In this document: piece by piece, positions 51,510 through 61,849 of the stretch
Numbering within the stretch: position 1 is the stretch's first letter
Layout: each line of letters starts with the position of its first letter
Source of the DNA: Tritrichomonas musculus
Taxonomy: Eukaryota > Parabasalia > Tritrichomonadida > Tritrichomonadidae
Length of the DNA stretch: 64,000 nucleotides
Reading direction: 5' to 3'
Assembly (NCBI GenBank): GCA_039105265.1
Contig: JAPFFF010000006.1
Coordinates: forward strand, 4,898,001 to 4,962,000
Notes under the pieces: model-generated
The model's database searches: none
The model's input: only the letters and a program-made list of their open reading frames with translations
Told to the model about the DNA's origin: nothing
Translations under genes and position numbers: made by a program

Positions 51510-53834
51510 TTAGAAATAGCTTCCAAACAGATCAAAATGGTAAAATGACAAAACGTAGCTATCGTTCCAATTTTTTCCTGTCTGTACAAGTCTCACAAAT
51601 CTGGTTGGCGGACTTGGATGTGGAAACTCATAGATGTCAAGATCTTCATGTTCGTCTTTTGCTTTCTCGTTAATTTCGATCAATGTTGTCCATGACGATT
51701 CTGGCTTGCTTGGGTCATCAGTGCAAATCAATTTGTAAGTCTTCAGCATTATATCACACCTTTTAAGCCGAAAGCCAATAATAATTGCTGTTCCTCTTGT
51801 CAATTCAACTTGAAACCATGAGTTTTCACAGCCCCAAGTAAAGATATTGGTTTGTGGTTTAAGTGAGTAAAAGCAGTTATGATCAAAACATTGGGCATAA
51901 ATGATGACTGGACACTTGTGTGGATCATTGTTTTCGCTCTCCTCGACGAGTGTTGCAAAGACTCCTTTCGAGTACTTCTCATCAGTGGATAAAAGTTCAA
52001 ATCCTTTTGTATTGATATAATTGTGTCCAGCCCAGCATGGCCCTGTTTGAATGAAACGGATTTTTCTACCTCGAATTGGTTCAAAGTTAACCGTCATATT
52101 TTTGGATGTGCCATTTAGTTCGGTTGCATCTTTAATAGATTTCACTGTTTTTCCTTCAATTACAATATCAAATGACTTAGCATGATAATCATTACCAGTG
52201 AATATTTTGGCACCACAAATTGTGACTTCTGATTCAAGCTCAAATTCAATGTATGCCTTCCCAGAATTGCTGGTACCAAATATAAAACTTTTTTCAGGGA
52301 CAATGAGTGTATAGATGTCATTTGATGACTGAGATGCAACAAAGAGTTTATCAAAGGGAGATTTCTGTCTTTCTTTCAATTGGGCAAGAATTCCTGGCTC
52401 TTCCTTGCTCAAATCAACAGAGAAGAATCTACCAAATCTTTTTTGGTGTAACAAAATCTGTGCTTCAAGAGATTTGATCTTGTCTTCTTGATCCTTTATT
52501 GTCACTTTCATGAGCTTTGTAATTTCTGCTTCATTGGCTGATTCTTTTGTCTTCAATGTTGAAACTTCATTTTGAAGTGACAAGATAATCTTTTCTTGAT
52601 TACTAATTTTATTTTGCATTGCTTGGATTGTTTGGGCCTCCTGTGTAGATTGTTCATCAAACTTCTTTTTAAGTGAAGAAATTTCATCTTCCATTTTCTT
52701 CATCTGTTCCCTGAGTCCATCATTCTCTTTGATTGTCTTTGGTGCTTCGGCTTGGATTTCATCAACGTAGTCGAGTAGCTCATCAATGTCTACGTTTGGG
52801 AGGCAATATTTAAAGTCTTCTTCATTTTCATCATCTTCATCATCGTCAACAATTTTTGGTTCTTCATAGTTCCCTTCGAAATCAAAGAAGAAGTCTTCAC
52901 TTGACAAACTCAACTTTTTGAATAGTTCGTTAAATGTTGGCCTTTCTTTTGGATCTCTTGACCAGCACTTTTCAATCATTTGCTGCAGGCTTTTTGTGAT
53001 TGGAAAGTCAAACTTCGGATGAAGATCTTCTAGTTCAATCTTCTTCTTTAATTGGTATATGTTTATGGGGTTCTTGCCATGTAAAAGGTCTGAGTAAGCA
53101 CGCTTGCCGCCAATCACTTCGTACATCAAAATTCCGAATGCGTAAACGTCTGCTTTTGTATTGAAACGGTCGCCGGTGATAACTTCTGGCGCCATGTATG
53201 CTGCTGTGCCTGAGTTCGATATGGATTGTCTCATGGAATGGAGGGGGTCAAAAATTTTTGACAGTCCAAAATCTGTAATACGAGGGTGGAAATCTGAATC
53301 AAGCAGAATGTTCTCTGGTTTTAGATCACGGTGGATAATGTATTGTTTGTGGAGTAACATCATCCCTCTAGCTATGCCAACAAGGATGATTTGGCGTTTT
53401 GTATTATCATAATTTGAAGGACAAAGACTTTTTGTTTCTAAATCGATTAGTGTAGCTAATGATCCATTCTTCATGTATTCCATTAGTATTGTTATGTTTT
53501 GGCACCCGTCAAAGTCAAGAAAAGAAAACCCTTTAAATTGGATTATTGTTGGATGTTGAAATTGACTCATAATACGAATTTCACGTGATATAAGAAGTTT
53601 ACTTAGTGATTCATTTTGAATAAGGTTTGTCTTAGCTGCGTATTCTTCTCCATTTATCTTGTTTTGTGCTAAATATATGATTCCGAAACTACCTTTGCCG
53701 ATAATTGAGATTTTTTTGTAGTCATTGATATCAAACATGTAAGGACTATTTTCTTTTTTGGGTGTCGAACAACTGCTCGTCTTTTTTAATGGTGTTAATG
53801 ATCCTTTTATCGATATATAAAATACTTGCCCCAT
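51510..53834 (-). CDS. TKL-like protein kinase with coiled coil and two discoidin-like domains
   Basis: 774 residues. Kinase domain about 40-310: Gly loop GKGSFG (46-51), Lys68 in EYAAKTN, HRDLKPENILLD (HRD about 168), DFGLSKIF (about 189), AAYMAPEVI, and CWSRDPKERPTFNELF near the end. An acidic stretch (DDDEDDENEED) and a coiled coil (about 370-460) follow. The C-terminal 300 residues hold two F5/8 type C (discoidin)-like beta domains: SGKAYIEFELESEVTICGAKI...RKIRFIQTGPCW and SWFQVELTRGTAIIIGFRLK...RFVRLVQTGKNW. In cytosolic trichomonad proteins such domains may bind glycan or protein ligands; the partner is unknown. All catalytic motifs are present. The first 38 residues are a Ser/Thr/Lys-rich leader with no signal peptide. 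Confidence 0.9.
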   Translation of the reverse strand: MGQVFYISIKGSLTPLKKTSSCSTPKKENSPYMFDINDYKKISIIGKGSFGIIYLAQNKINGEEYAAKTNLIQNESLSKLLISREIRIMSQFQHPTIIQFKGFSFLDFDGCQNITILMEYMKNGSLATLIDLETKSLCPSNYDNTKRQIILVGIARGMMLLHKQYIIHRDLKPENILLDSDFHPRITDFGLSKIFDPLHSMRQSISNSGTAAYMAPEVITGDRFNTKADVYAFGILMYEVIGGKRAYSDLLHGKNPINIYQLKKKIELEDLHPKFDFPITKSLQQMIEKCWSRDPKERPTFNELFKKLSLSSEDFFFDFEGNYEEPKIVDDDEDDENEEDFKYCLPNVDIDELLDYVDEIQAEAPKTIKENDGLREQMKKMEDEISSLKKKFDEQSTQEAQTIQAMQNKISNQEKIILSLQNEVSTLKTKESANEAEITKLMKVTIKDQEDKIKSLEAQILLHQKRFGRFFSVDLSKEEPGILAQLKERQKSPFDKLFVASQSSNDIYTLIVPEKSFIFGTSNSGKAYIEFELESEVTICGAKIFTGNDYHAKSFDIVIEGKTVKSIKDATELNGTSKNMTVNFEPIRGRKIRFIQTGPCWAGHNYINTKGFELLSTDEKYSKGVFATLVEESENNDPHKCPVIIYAQCFDHNCFYSLKPQTNIFTWGCENSWFQVELTRGTAIIIGFRLKRCDIMLKTYKLICTDDPSKPESSWTTLIEINEKAKDEHEDLDIYEFPHPSPPTRFVRLVQTGKNWNDSYVLSFYHFDLFGSYF

Positions 53835-53839
53835 TTTTC

Positions 53840-53890
53840 ATATCACATTTCACTATGAAGCTTTCATCTATTTTTCATATCACATTTTAG
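53840..53890. promoter_or_regulatory. Duplicated ATATCACATTT words upstream of the kinase gene
   Basis: TTTTTCATATCACATTT occurs twice about 33 bp apart (starting near 53836 and 53871), just 5' of the minus-strand kinase ATG. The same core ATATCACATT recurs at 54059 and 60516 and, as CACATATC, near 17444. This may be a promoter word or a local duplication. Confidence 0.3.
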
Positions 53891-53898
53891 TGGTAATA

Positions 53899-55712
53899 CC
53901 CGTATTAATATCGACGTTGCAGTTTTGCGCCATTTTTATTTTGTAATATACAATATAAATTCTCAATTTTTTTATTCATTGAATATTTCACAGAAATGAC
54001 AATAGAAGAAAAATAAAAAGAGGCCTCAAACTTTTTGAATACCATACATAGAATTCATATCACATTGTTCGGACAATTGGTGGCGGTTTCAAATTAAAAA
54101 AACTCAAAAGCAAGCACTACAACAGTCGCATCTCAAGCAATATTTCAAATTTATCTCAACTACAGTTTACCCTTGTCGCAGCACATATTTCAATATCCAT
54201 TAAACTCGCCTAAACTCAATCTTTGGAACATCTTGTTCCTACATCATTCATCCAGAACGATTGTTCCTACATCAATCGCTATTTCATTGCATCGTTACTT
54301 ATTATCTTAGCCATGTCACAACTCAATCTCACCTAAGTTTCTACCAGATATCTATATCTTAATCACACCAACCTCAGCCACTATTTAATCAGAACAAAAG
54401 CTCCCAATTCAATCACCTGTTCATTTCACTTGCATCTCTCATCTCAGTATCAACTCCATAACGTTTATATTTTTCATATCAGTTCCTACTCTCAGTCGTC
54501 ATAATAAAAAATCAACTAAATTAATATTATTCTGATCATATTCATGCGTTTTTGACTAAAAAGCTTTTTTTAATATTATTTTATGTTTTTCATAGAAATT
54601 TGTGAGAATAAATGCTCAATTTATTGAAAAAGTTTAAATTTTAAAGCTTATTTGGTCTAATAAGTAAAATCATATTTCTGGGGATGATTGCAATGAAATA
54701 ATTCTATTTTCCTGTGTTTAGTTTTAATTAAATATAATATTCTCTCAAATAATAATTAAAATTTTACAAAAAAGCATCATTCTATAAAATTTTTGGAGAT
54801 TTGAAAAAAAATTAAATAATCAAATTAATTAATAAGCTTGAGAATTAAAAAATGGATACATATTGATAATAATAGCATAAGAATTTTTGAATAATTTTTC
54901 TATTTTTATAATTTGGGAATATTATGCTTATCAAATCAAATATTAGTAGAATTACTTAATGTTTTATACAATTATACATGATATCAAGTGAGATTTATAA
55001 TTTATAATAAAGTAAAATTCCCACATTAGAAGATAGAAATTATAATCAAATAGTTTTTCTAAAAAATGGATTCGAAAGCATTGTAAAAAATTTTAAGTAG
55101 GTATAATAAAGAAATTAATATTTACTTTTGTCTAATTCAAAAATTTTCTTGTGAAATTTAATTCAATAATGTCAATTTCTTTAAATAGACTCCAAACTTA
55201 TATAACAAATAATATATATGCTAACTAAGAATAAAATGATAAAATAAACATTCTAAAATTTAAAGAAGTTTTTTTTTATTATATTTGTGATTTTGTCATC
55301 AGAAAAAAAAATTGAGATATACCAAATCTGACTAGTTCATTATATAAATCACCCAATATTAAATATAATGATATGACAATAAACAAAATTGGAATATTTT
55401 CAAAAAAGATATTAGCGATTGAAAATTGGTGATATTTAAAAGTATCTGAATTGAATTAATCTGTTATCATTTTGCTATAGAGTATATGCTAACTAAGAAA
55501 AAAGTCATTAGCCAAAATCAGTTATATCTATCACATATGGAGAAAAATGCAATTCTTTGATTTCTAGTAAATTATAAACGGACAAAAAATATAACCATTT
55601 TTACGAAATAATCAAAATTGAATGCTTTTTATATAAATAAACTAAAATTTCTGAGAATTTCAATTAAAAAAATAAAAATGGCGCAAAACTGCAACGTCGA
55701 TATTACTACGGG
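53899..55712. mobile_element. 1.8-kb non-autonomous TA-flanked transposon
   Basis: Inverted ends beginning CCCGTATTAATATCGACGTT (left, 53899) and the matching right end (to 55712) agree over about 47 bp with one visible difference. TA lies outside both ends (53897-53898, 55713-55714). The ends start with CCC after TA, like the pogo-type element at 31305, so pogo/Tc1-mariner mobilisation in trans is plausible. There is no transposase. The inside holds a 430-bp segment (about 54080-54510) whose plus strand is C-rich and G-poor, unlike the AT-rich remainder. Confidence 0.78.
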
Positions 55713-55714
55713 TA

Positions 55715-56310
55715 AAAATCATTCTGATTAGAATGAACCATTATTTTATGGATAAATTTTTTTGCTCATTCTTACCGATGCAAGAGGAGTCTAAAAAATC
55801 ATTCCTTTTTCTTCAGAAAATAAAAGAGATCGATCGAAATATATTAATAATGAAAACTTACACAATCATAAAAAAATTATATTTGTAATTTCTAATAAAT
55901 AAAGTATCTGATTTATAAAATAACAGTTGTCAACTTATTAATCATAAATTTGGCAAGATATTTCTTTGATATACGGTTATCATTTTCATGCTGGAAATTT
56001 TACTGTGTGAATCGATGTTTTCGCTTCAAAGCATGAATTTTCTAAATGAAATTGAAAAACTACTTCATTGATATGGTTATATGTGCTAATATAGGAGCAA
56101 TGCTTCGAAAATTGTAGAAGCCAATTGTTATTGTCTTTGCTTATTCTTTCTTTATAATTTTTAAACACAAATAAATGGATGGGTCAGGATGATTAAAAAT
56201 CAATAGAAAAAAAAATTGAATTAAAATTTTGGAAAAAGTGAAATTTTGACACAAATTTTTTATATCGGACTATTTAAGCTTTCAAAAAAAAATCAAAATT
56301 TTATAAGTCC
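55715..56310. other. AT-rich intergenic
   Basis: 5' flank of the BTB gene. A minus-strand frame of 60 codons (55986-56168) has near-coding composition but no recognisable domain and was not accepted as a gene. Confidence 0.4.
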
Positions 56311-58803
56311 ATGGACGAAGAGAAAGAGTATCATAACCCAGTAAAACCACTTATTAGGCCAGATAAAAATTTTGTTTTCAAAAATAACAAGTATCCTATT
56401 GATTTTGGTTTAATTAAGAAGTATTCAAATTATTTTTATAATGAAAGAAAGCAATATAAAACCATGAAAGATATACCATTACAATTAAATGAATATGAAA
56501 TATGCGAAGAATCGATTCCGGTGTTTATAGCATGCTGTCAAAATCAGCCATTTGAAATCACAAAATCTACAGTTTTTTCGCTTTACCAACTTTCTATTCA
56601 ATATGATGTTCCAGAACTATATAAACGATCGGATGAATATATTAAGAAAAACCACAAGAACCTAGTTTTACAATCGATCCAATTCAAAATACAAAACGAT
56701 AACTCAGAGGTCAATATTGACCTTAGTAAAGAAGAAGAGACGATTTCATCTCATTTTTTCGAATATATAAATGATGAACAATTATCAAGTCTCCCCGTTC
56801 ATATTTTGTATAGAATAATAAACGGTCACCAATTGAATTTCAATTCAATGAATTCGACCAATCAAAATCAATTCATTGAATTTTTATTCAAATGTCTCGA
56901 TAAACACAAAAAAGAAGCTTCCGTTTTATTTTCAAATCTTGATTTTGAAAATGGAAGAGTTGATTTTTTTTCGAGATTATTGCGCGACTATCCAAAAGAT
57001 TTTGATTTTGGAATGATTAATCCGAAATTTATGATGAAAACTTTTTCTGAGTTGTTAAATGATTTAAATAAATTGGAAATTGAGAGCACTAACAAAATTT
57101 CTGAGATGCAATCGGAAATCCAAAAGCAAAAAGAATTGTTGATCTCTTATCAAAAATCATCTGATGAATTAAAAATTTCTTTCGAAAATCTTCAGAAAGA
57201 GATTTCTGAGCAAAGAAAAAGTTATGATGAACACAAAATTGAATACGAAAATATGAAGGAAAAAATAATTGAAATGGAAAAAATAATTAAAGAACCATCG
57301 AGCTTTATTGAAAAGTTCTCTCAAACACTTGTTACTCATATTGCAATTAATCCTGACAAAAGTTTCCTAGTTGTTGGTAAAGCAATGACTTTTACTGCAA
57401 AAGTGACTCCATCGAGCGCATTAAATAAAGATGTTGAATGGAAAGTTGATCAACAAGAAGAAGGATCAATAGAAATTGTTGATGGTGATGAAAAAAAACT
57501 CACAATTAAAGGAATAAAACTTGGCAAAAAAGTTAGAATTATTGCGGCTTCAATAGACGGAAGTGGTATTGAAGCAGTAAAAGAATTATTCACTGCTCAT
57601 TTTAAATGTGAATTTAACTTAAATGTTCGATCAGATCAAGTTATAAAAGGAGCGATTCAAATCACAGAAATGGGAGTAACTTTAGATAAAGAGAAAAGCA
57701 AGTATTTGCTAAATACTGACAACTCTAAAGTTATTGGAGAGAGTAATTACAATTTGTGTAGAAAATTTGAAAATTTAACTCAAAACGTGTCTTTCATGAA
57801 AAGTAAAGGGACTTACTATTTGCACGTTCTAGCAGTGGATAATTATGGGAACTCAGAAGAATTCGTCAGCAATTCTATAACAACAAATGGCGTTTCTCCT
57901 TTGACATTTGATTATACCGGAAGCGTTCAATCGGTTGAATTGGAAAGTGGCCAATATAAACTCGAGGTTTGGGGAGCCCAAGGAGCAACTGCGTTTTATT
58001 ATTCATCATCATACATTAGAACTGGTGGAAAGGGAGGATATTCAGTTGGAACGATAAGCTTGAAGTCAAAAACGAAACTCTTTATTTACGTTGGCGGAAA
58101 AGGTGTCCCTCAAAAATCTGGTCAAAAAGTTGAAGGTGGATTCAATGGTGGCGGTTATAATGCAGATAAATTGGATAGTTATGAAAAAGGTGTCGGTGGA
58201 GGCGGCACAGACATAAGAGTAAATGTTGATTCATTATATTCAAGAGTAATCGTTGCTGGTGGCGGTGGCGGTGGAAATGGAGCAACCAGTGGCGGTGGAT
58301 CAACTGGAGGTGCTGGTGGTGGTGTCAATGGATGTGTTGGAGTTAGACAAAACAAGTCAAACGATGAACATCAAAAGACAAATGGATCTGCAGGGACTCA
58401 GGTATCCGGCGGAAAACCTGGAATCGGAAGTGATGATTCACATAAGCTCACATCATCAGGTGAAGTCATTGCAACAGGCGTTTTTGGAACTGGTGGCAGT
58501 TTAAGTAGTGAAATCTATAACACTATGGCTGGAGCAGGTGGAGGTGGTTGGTACGGTGGTGGAGCAGGCAACGGTCATGGAGGAGGAGGAGCCGGCGGCT
58601 CGGGTTGGATTTTCACAGAGTCCAATTATTATCAGTGGAAACTAGGAAATTCAAAAGATGCTAATCAATATATTCTAGACAGCTCTTATTATTTAATAAA
58701 TGCTCAAACAATTTCTGGAGAAAGCGAATTTATTAATACATCTGGAACAAGTAAAGAAACTGGACATTGTGGAAATGGTTTTGCCAAAATTACACCTCTA
58801 TAA
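56311..58803 (+). CDS. BTB-like, coiled-coil, Ig-like and glycine-rich-domain protein
   Basis: 830 residues. Residues 10-245 form a divergent BTB/BACK-like region (FVFKNNKYPIDFGLIKKYSN; QLSIQYDVPELYKRSDEYI). A coiled coil follows (about 250-335; MQSEIQKQKELL, ENLQKEISEQRKSYD), then a bacterial-Ig-like (Big_2 type) domain (about 345-430; IAINPDKSFLVVGKAMTFTA, VEWKV). From about 533 there is a Gly_rich domain as in ALK/LTK-type receptors and many trichomonad proteins: FDYTGSVQSVELESGQYKLE, VWGAQGA, then GGKGGYSVG, VYVGG-like FIYVGGKG and VIVAGGGGGG. There is no signal peptide or membrane span. Function unknown; the architecture suggests a scaffold with an adhesion-type C-terminus. Confidence 0.8.
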   Translation: MDEEKEYHNPVKPLIRPDKNFVFKNNKYPIDFGLIKKYSNYFYNERKQYKTMKDIPLQLNEYEICEESIPVFIACCQNQPFEITKSTVFSLYQLSIQYDVPELYKRSDEYIKKNHKNLVLQSIQFKIQNDNSEVNIDLSKEEETISSHFFEYINDEQLSSLPVHILYRIINGHQLNFNSMNSTNQNQFIEFLFKCLDKHKKEASVLFSNLDFENGRVDFFSRLLRDYPKDFDFGMINPKFMMKTFSELLNDLNKLEIESTNKISEMQSEIQKQKELLISYQKSSDELKISFENLQKEISEQRKSYDEHKIEYENMKEKIIEMEKIIKEPSSFIEKFSQTLVTHIAINPDKSFLVVGKAMTFTAKVTPSSALNKDVEWKVDQQEEGSIEIVDGDEKKLTIKGIKLGKKVRIIAASIDGSGIEAVKELFTAHFKCEFNLNVRSDQVIKGAIQITEMGVTLDKEKSKYLLNTDNSKVIGESNYNLCRKFENLTQNVSFMKSKGTYYLHVLAVDNYGNSEEFVSNSITTNGVSPLTFDYTGSVQSVELESGQYKLEVWGAQGATAFYYSSSYIRTGGKGGYSVGTISLKSKTKLFIYVGGKGVPQKSGQKVEGGFNGGGYNADKLDSYEKGVGGGGTDIRVNVDSLYSRVIVAGGGGGGNGATSGGGSTGGAGGGVNGCVGVRQNKSNDEHQKTNGSAGTQVSGGKPGIGSDDSHKLTSSGEVIATGVFGTGGSLSSEIYNTMAGAGGGGWYGGGAGNGHGGGGAGGSGWIFTESNYYQWKLGNSKDANQYILDSSYYLINAQTISGESEFINTSGTSKETGHCGNGFAKITPL

Positions 58804-59406
58804 TTCAATTAAAACGTTTTAATAAAAAGTTTCAAACCACTCCAATTTTCTTAATATTTTTTTTTTTTTTTTTCGAATTCAAATCATTCATATACTTTTT
58901 TTTTAATTCGGTATTTTTTAATGTAATGAAAAAAAAAAAAAAATAATTTGAGAATAAATATCTGAATTTAATGAGATAAGCATAAACAACTTTTTTTTGC
59001 AAGTTTTAATGAGAAATAAATATTAAATTCTTTGAAAATCTATGTAACTGCTTTCAATGTATGTCGCAAAGCATTTTGCAAAAAAGAATTTGCACAAAAT
59101 ATGCTTCCGGAAGTCAATTCTGCAAAATAAAGATATTTTATACCAAAATATTTGGTCCAGTCTAAATTATTTCTTTATGTTGCTTTCAATTTGTTAGGAA
59201 AAGGATTAATAATAATATTTGATATAAAAAACTAACAGAGTGAAACAAAAAGACATATAATTGATAAATTATTGTTTGAAGCTCAAAATAAAGAGTTTTC
59301 TTAAGTGTTGTGTCTGATAATTAAAGCATTGGTTTTTTATATAATTATTGTATGATATATATTTGAGAATCCTCCTTTGAAAACTGCTCCAGTTTAACTT
59401 CAATCA
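58804..59406. other. AT-rich intergenic with homopolymer runs
   Basis: T-run at 58857-58873 and A-run at 58929-58943. No gene seen. Confidence 0.45.
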
Positions 59407-59412
59407 TCATTC
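59407..59412 (+). promoter_or_regulatory. Initiator-like TCATTC
   Basis: TCATTC with its A at 59409 lies 10 bases before the ATG of the BspA-type relic at 59419, suggesting the relic once had a working promoter. Confidence 0.3.
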
Positions 59413-59418
59413 CATATT

Positions 59419-60192
59419 ATGCCGAATTTGTTGGAAGATCAGCTTTTTTCTCAGTTCACTAATATGGAAAGTGCAAAATTATCGTTTCTCGCTAAAATTG
59501 AACCATATACTTTTTATATTTGCAGCTCTCTTAAATCGATTGGTATAACTTATAATGTCCATTCAATTGGCGATTTTTCTTTTTCATGGTGTACATCTTT
59601 GAGCTCAATAGAATTTGATGGCCCAAAAGTGTCTGAAATTCGCGATAATTCTTTTTCATATTGCACCTATTTGACCACAATTACAATTCCAAATATTACT
59701 TTGATTTCATCTTTTGCTTTTGCTTATTGTAGTAAATTGCAATCTGTTTTTTTTTTTTTTTTTTTTTTTTTCTGAATGTGTCTGAAATTTCAGTGCACAA
59801 GTTTATATTCAATTAGAATTTCGGAGGATATGACTAAAATTGGAAGTTATGCTTTTGCTGATTGTTCTAATTTAAGTTCAATCTTGGTCAAATCTAAGGT
59901 CAATTTTTTTGACGAATATGCTTTCGATAATTGTAAAGAATTGAATAATTTTCAATACCAAGGTGAAATAGAAGCTTCTTGCGGTAGTGATATTTTAACT
60001 GGAACAAAAGTTGATACTGTAACTGTAACAGATATTTATAAAAATGCCACTTTTTGTGGTAAGCCTATAAATAAACTTGTAGCAGCTAATTTCTTTACAA
60101 TTAGTAATTTGCTACCTGTTATCGCTCTTATGAGAGTTGGAATATTTTTTTTTTCCCCCCCCCCCATTTTTACTACCTTAAAATTTTTTTAA
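59419..60192 (+). pseudogene. Small BspA-type LRR_5 gene broken by a poly-T run
   Basis: The first frame (59419-59775) has about four LRR_5 repeats (IGDFSFSWCTSLSSIEF; IRDNSFSYCTYLTTITI) and ends in a T-run of about 25 (59747-59772). LRR_5 text resumes after it in another frame: CTSLYSIRISEDMTKIGSYA, FADCSNLSSILV, AFDNCKELNNFQ. Part of a repeat unit is missing at the run, so it is not a simple one-base slip. The end runs into T9/C10 homopolymers (60146-60164). It lacks an N-terminal DUF3447-type region and membrane span. A collapsed assembly region is the alternative to a true pseudogene. Confidence 0.6.
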
Positions 60193-60726
60193 ATACCAAT
60201 CGAGTGTGTCATTTTACACCCATAAAATTTAAATGATTTATATCACTTAATTTTGAATTTCTTTTTTCAATAAAGCTAAATATTTATGAAAACTAAACGA
60301 ACTTCTTTGTTATAAAACTTTATTTTTGTTGCACTTAAACTATGTTATTTGTATATTATGATTTTCTTATTAAATAATTAACATATATCATCCAAAGTAT
60401 GAAAAGATTTCTGTAATCATGAATGATCATCTTCATAAAACAATCAAAATAGCTATTTCATATAGTTATATCCTTTTTCACCGAAAATCTGGCAAAATTT
60501 ATTTTAGATTTTTATATCACATTTCAGTATTCATATAAACCATTCAAATTATAATTCAAATTTTTAAACCGATCCTTGCCAAGTCCAGCGGAGTCTATAC
60601 TTCATATAAGGTCCATTGACTGGAATGAAGCTTCGGTAAATTTTTTTTTTTAAAAAATGTAAAAAGTATGTAAAATTGATAGGTCAAAAATTGAATAGTT
60701 TACATATACAAATTTTTTTCAAAAAA
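60193..60726. other. AT-rich intergenic
   Basis: 5' flank of the PAP2-like gene. Contains ATATCACATTTCAGTAT at 60515-60531 and a short GC-richer patch at 60570-60600. No gene. Confidence 0.45.
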
Positions 60727-61560
60727 ATGGTTGATTCATATCCTCTTGTTCGCAATCCAACGCTTGAATCAATTGCAAAATTTTTCTTAAGCTTTGGACG
60801 TGAAAGTAAATTGTTTCCGATAATTTTTTTAGGTTCAATTTTTAGTAATAGAATATTATTTGGGAAATCAGCAGTCATATTATTTTTTGTTATGATTTAT
60901 AATACTTTACTTAAAAATATATTTAAAGTTAGATTAAATTCTCATTTAGGTGAAGGATATTCTTTTCCTAGTGGACATATGCATGGATTTGGTCTTTTTT
61001 ATGGTTTCTTATGCGTTTACTCAAAAAACATTGCTATTAAGACCATTCTTTTTATTATTGTTATTGGGATAGGTACAAGTCTTGTTTACATGCGGTATCA
61101 TGTTCCATTTGATATAATTGGAGCTTCTTTTTTTTTAATTTTTGAACTTATCTTAGAGAATTATTTAACAAAAAAATATGGAGACAAAAAAGTCGTGTTA
61201 ATGATTTTTGGTGTTACAATAATTAATATCCTTGGTTTGATTATCTTGAAAGTTAAATTGCTTGATCATATATGGCTCTCTGTGTATGGAATGATTGGTG
61301 CTATAATTGGATTTTTTTACATTAAAATAAACGGTCGAGTGAACTTCCTTCAAGAATGCTTTTCACTTATTATATTAGTTGGTTTAAATGTAATTGTATT
61401 TAAATCATGGAGTTATTTCAAGTTTAAACAGTCATTCTTAACGCAAATTCCATTTTTGTTTGCTCCATTGTCAATTTCATTATCTCTGATATTATCAAGT
61501 TATGTGAATCTTCCAAATGTTTATATTGATAATATGAAATTATCTCAGAATTGGTTTTAA
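60727..61560 (+). CDS. PAP2-superfamily membrane protein
   Basis: 277 residues from ATG 60727; the frame opens earlier (60676) but only on a non-ATG codon. About seven hydrophobic spans. The central phosphatase motif PSGH is intact (81-84, SFPSGHMHGFG). The third motif keeps His125 and Asp129 (YMRYHVPFDIIGA), but the usual Arg six residues before the His is Leu, with Arg123 nearby instead. The first motif (KNIFKVRLN) keeps Lys and Arg but is one residue short and lacks the Pro. PAP2 enzymes dephosphorylate lipid phosphates such as phosphatidate or polyprenyl diphosphate. The nucleophile His125 suggests catalysis is possible; substrate unknown. Confidence 0.78.
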   Translation: MVDSYPLVRNPTLESIAKFFLSFGRESKLFPIIFLGSIFSNRILFGKSAVILFFVMIYNTLLKNIFKVRLNSHLGEGYSFPSGHMHGFGLFYGFLCVYSKNIAIKTILFIIVIGIGTSLVYMRYHVPFDIIGASFFLIFELILENYLTKKYGDKKVVLMIFGVTIINILGLIILKVKLLDHIWLSVYGMIGAIIGFFYIKINGRVNFLQECFSLIILVGLNVIVFKSWSYFKFKQSFLTQIPFLFAPLSISLSLILSSYVNLPNVYIDNMKLSQNWF

Positions 61561-61849
61561 AAAGTCATATTTAAAATATTTTTTGTCATTTAAATTTTAA
61601 AAATATATTTTGTAGATAATACTTTTTTTTGAGAAGTGAAAATAGGGAGATTAGTCAATTACCATTAAAAATAAAAATTAATTCTATTTTTCATTATTTC
61701 AATTTTTTATTTTTATCAAAAAGAATGATAAATAATATTATTATTATTTTTTAACTCATTATCATCAAAATATATCAAGTATAAAGCTTGTGTTTTACCA
61801 TGATAATTTATTAAAGATATTTTTATTGAATGCAAATGCTAGTGAAGAA
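61561..61849. other. AT-rich intergenic
   Basis: 3' flank of the PAP2-like gene with nothing recognisable. Confidence 0.4.
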
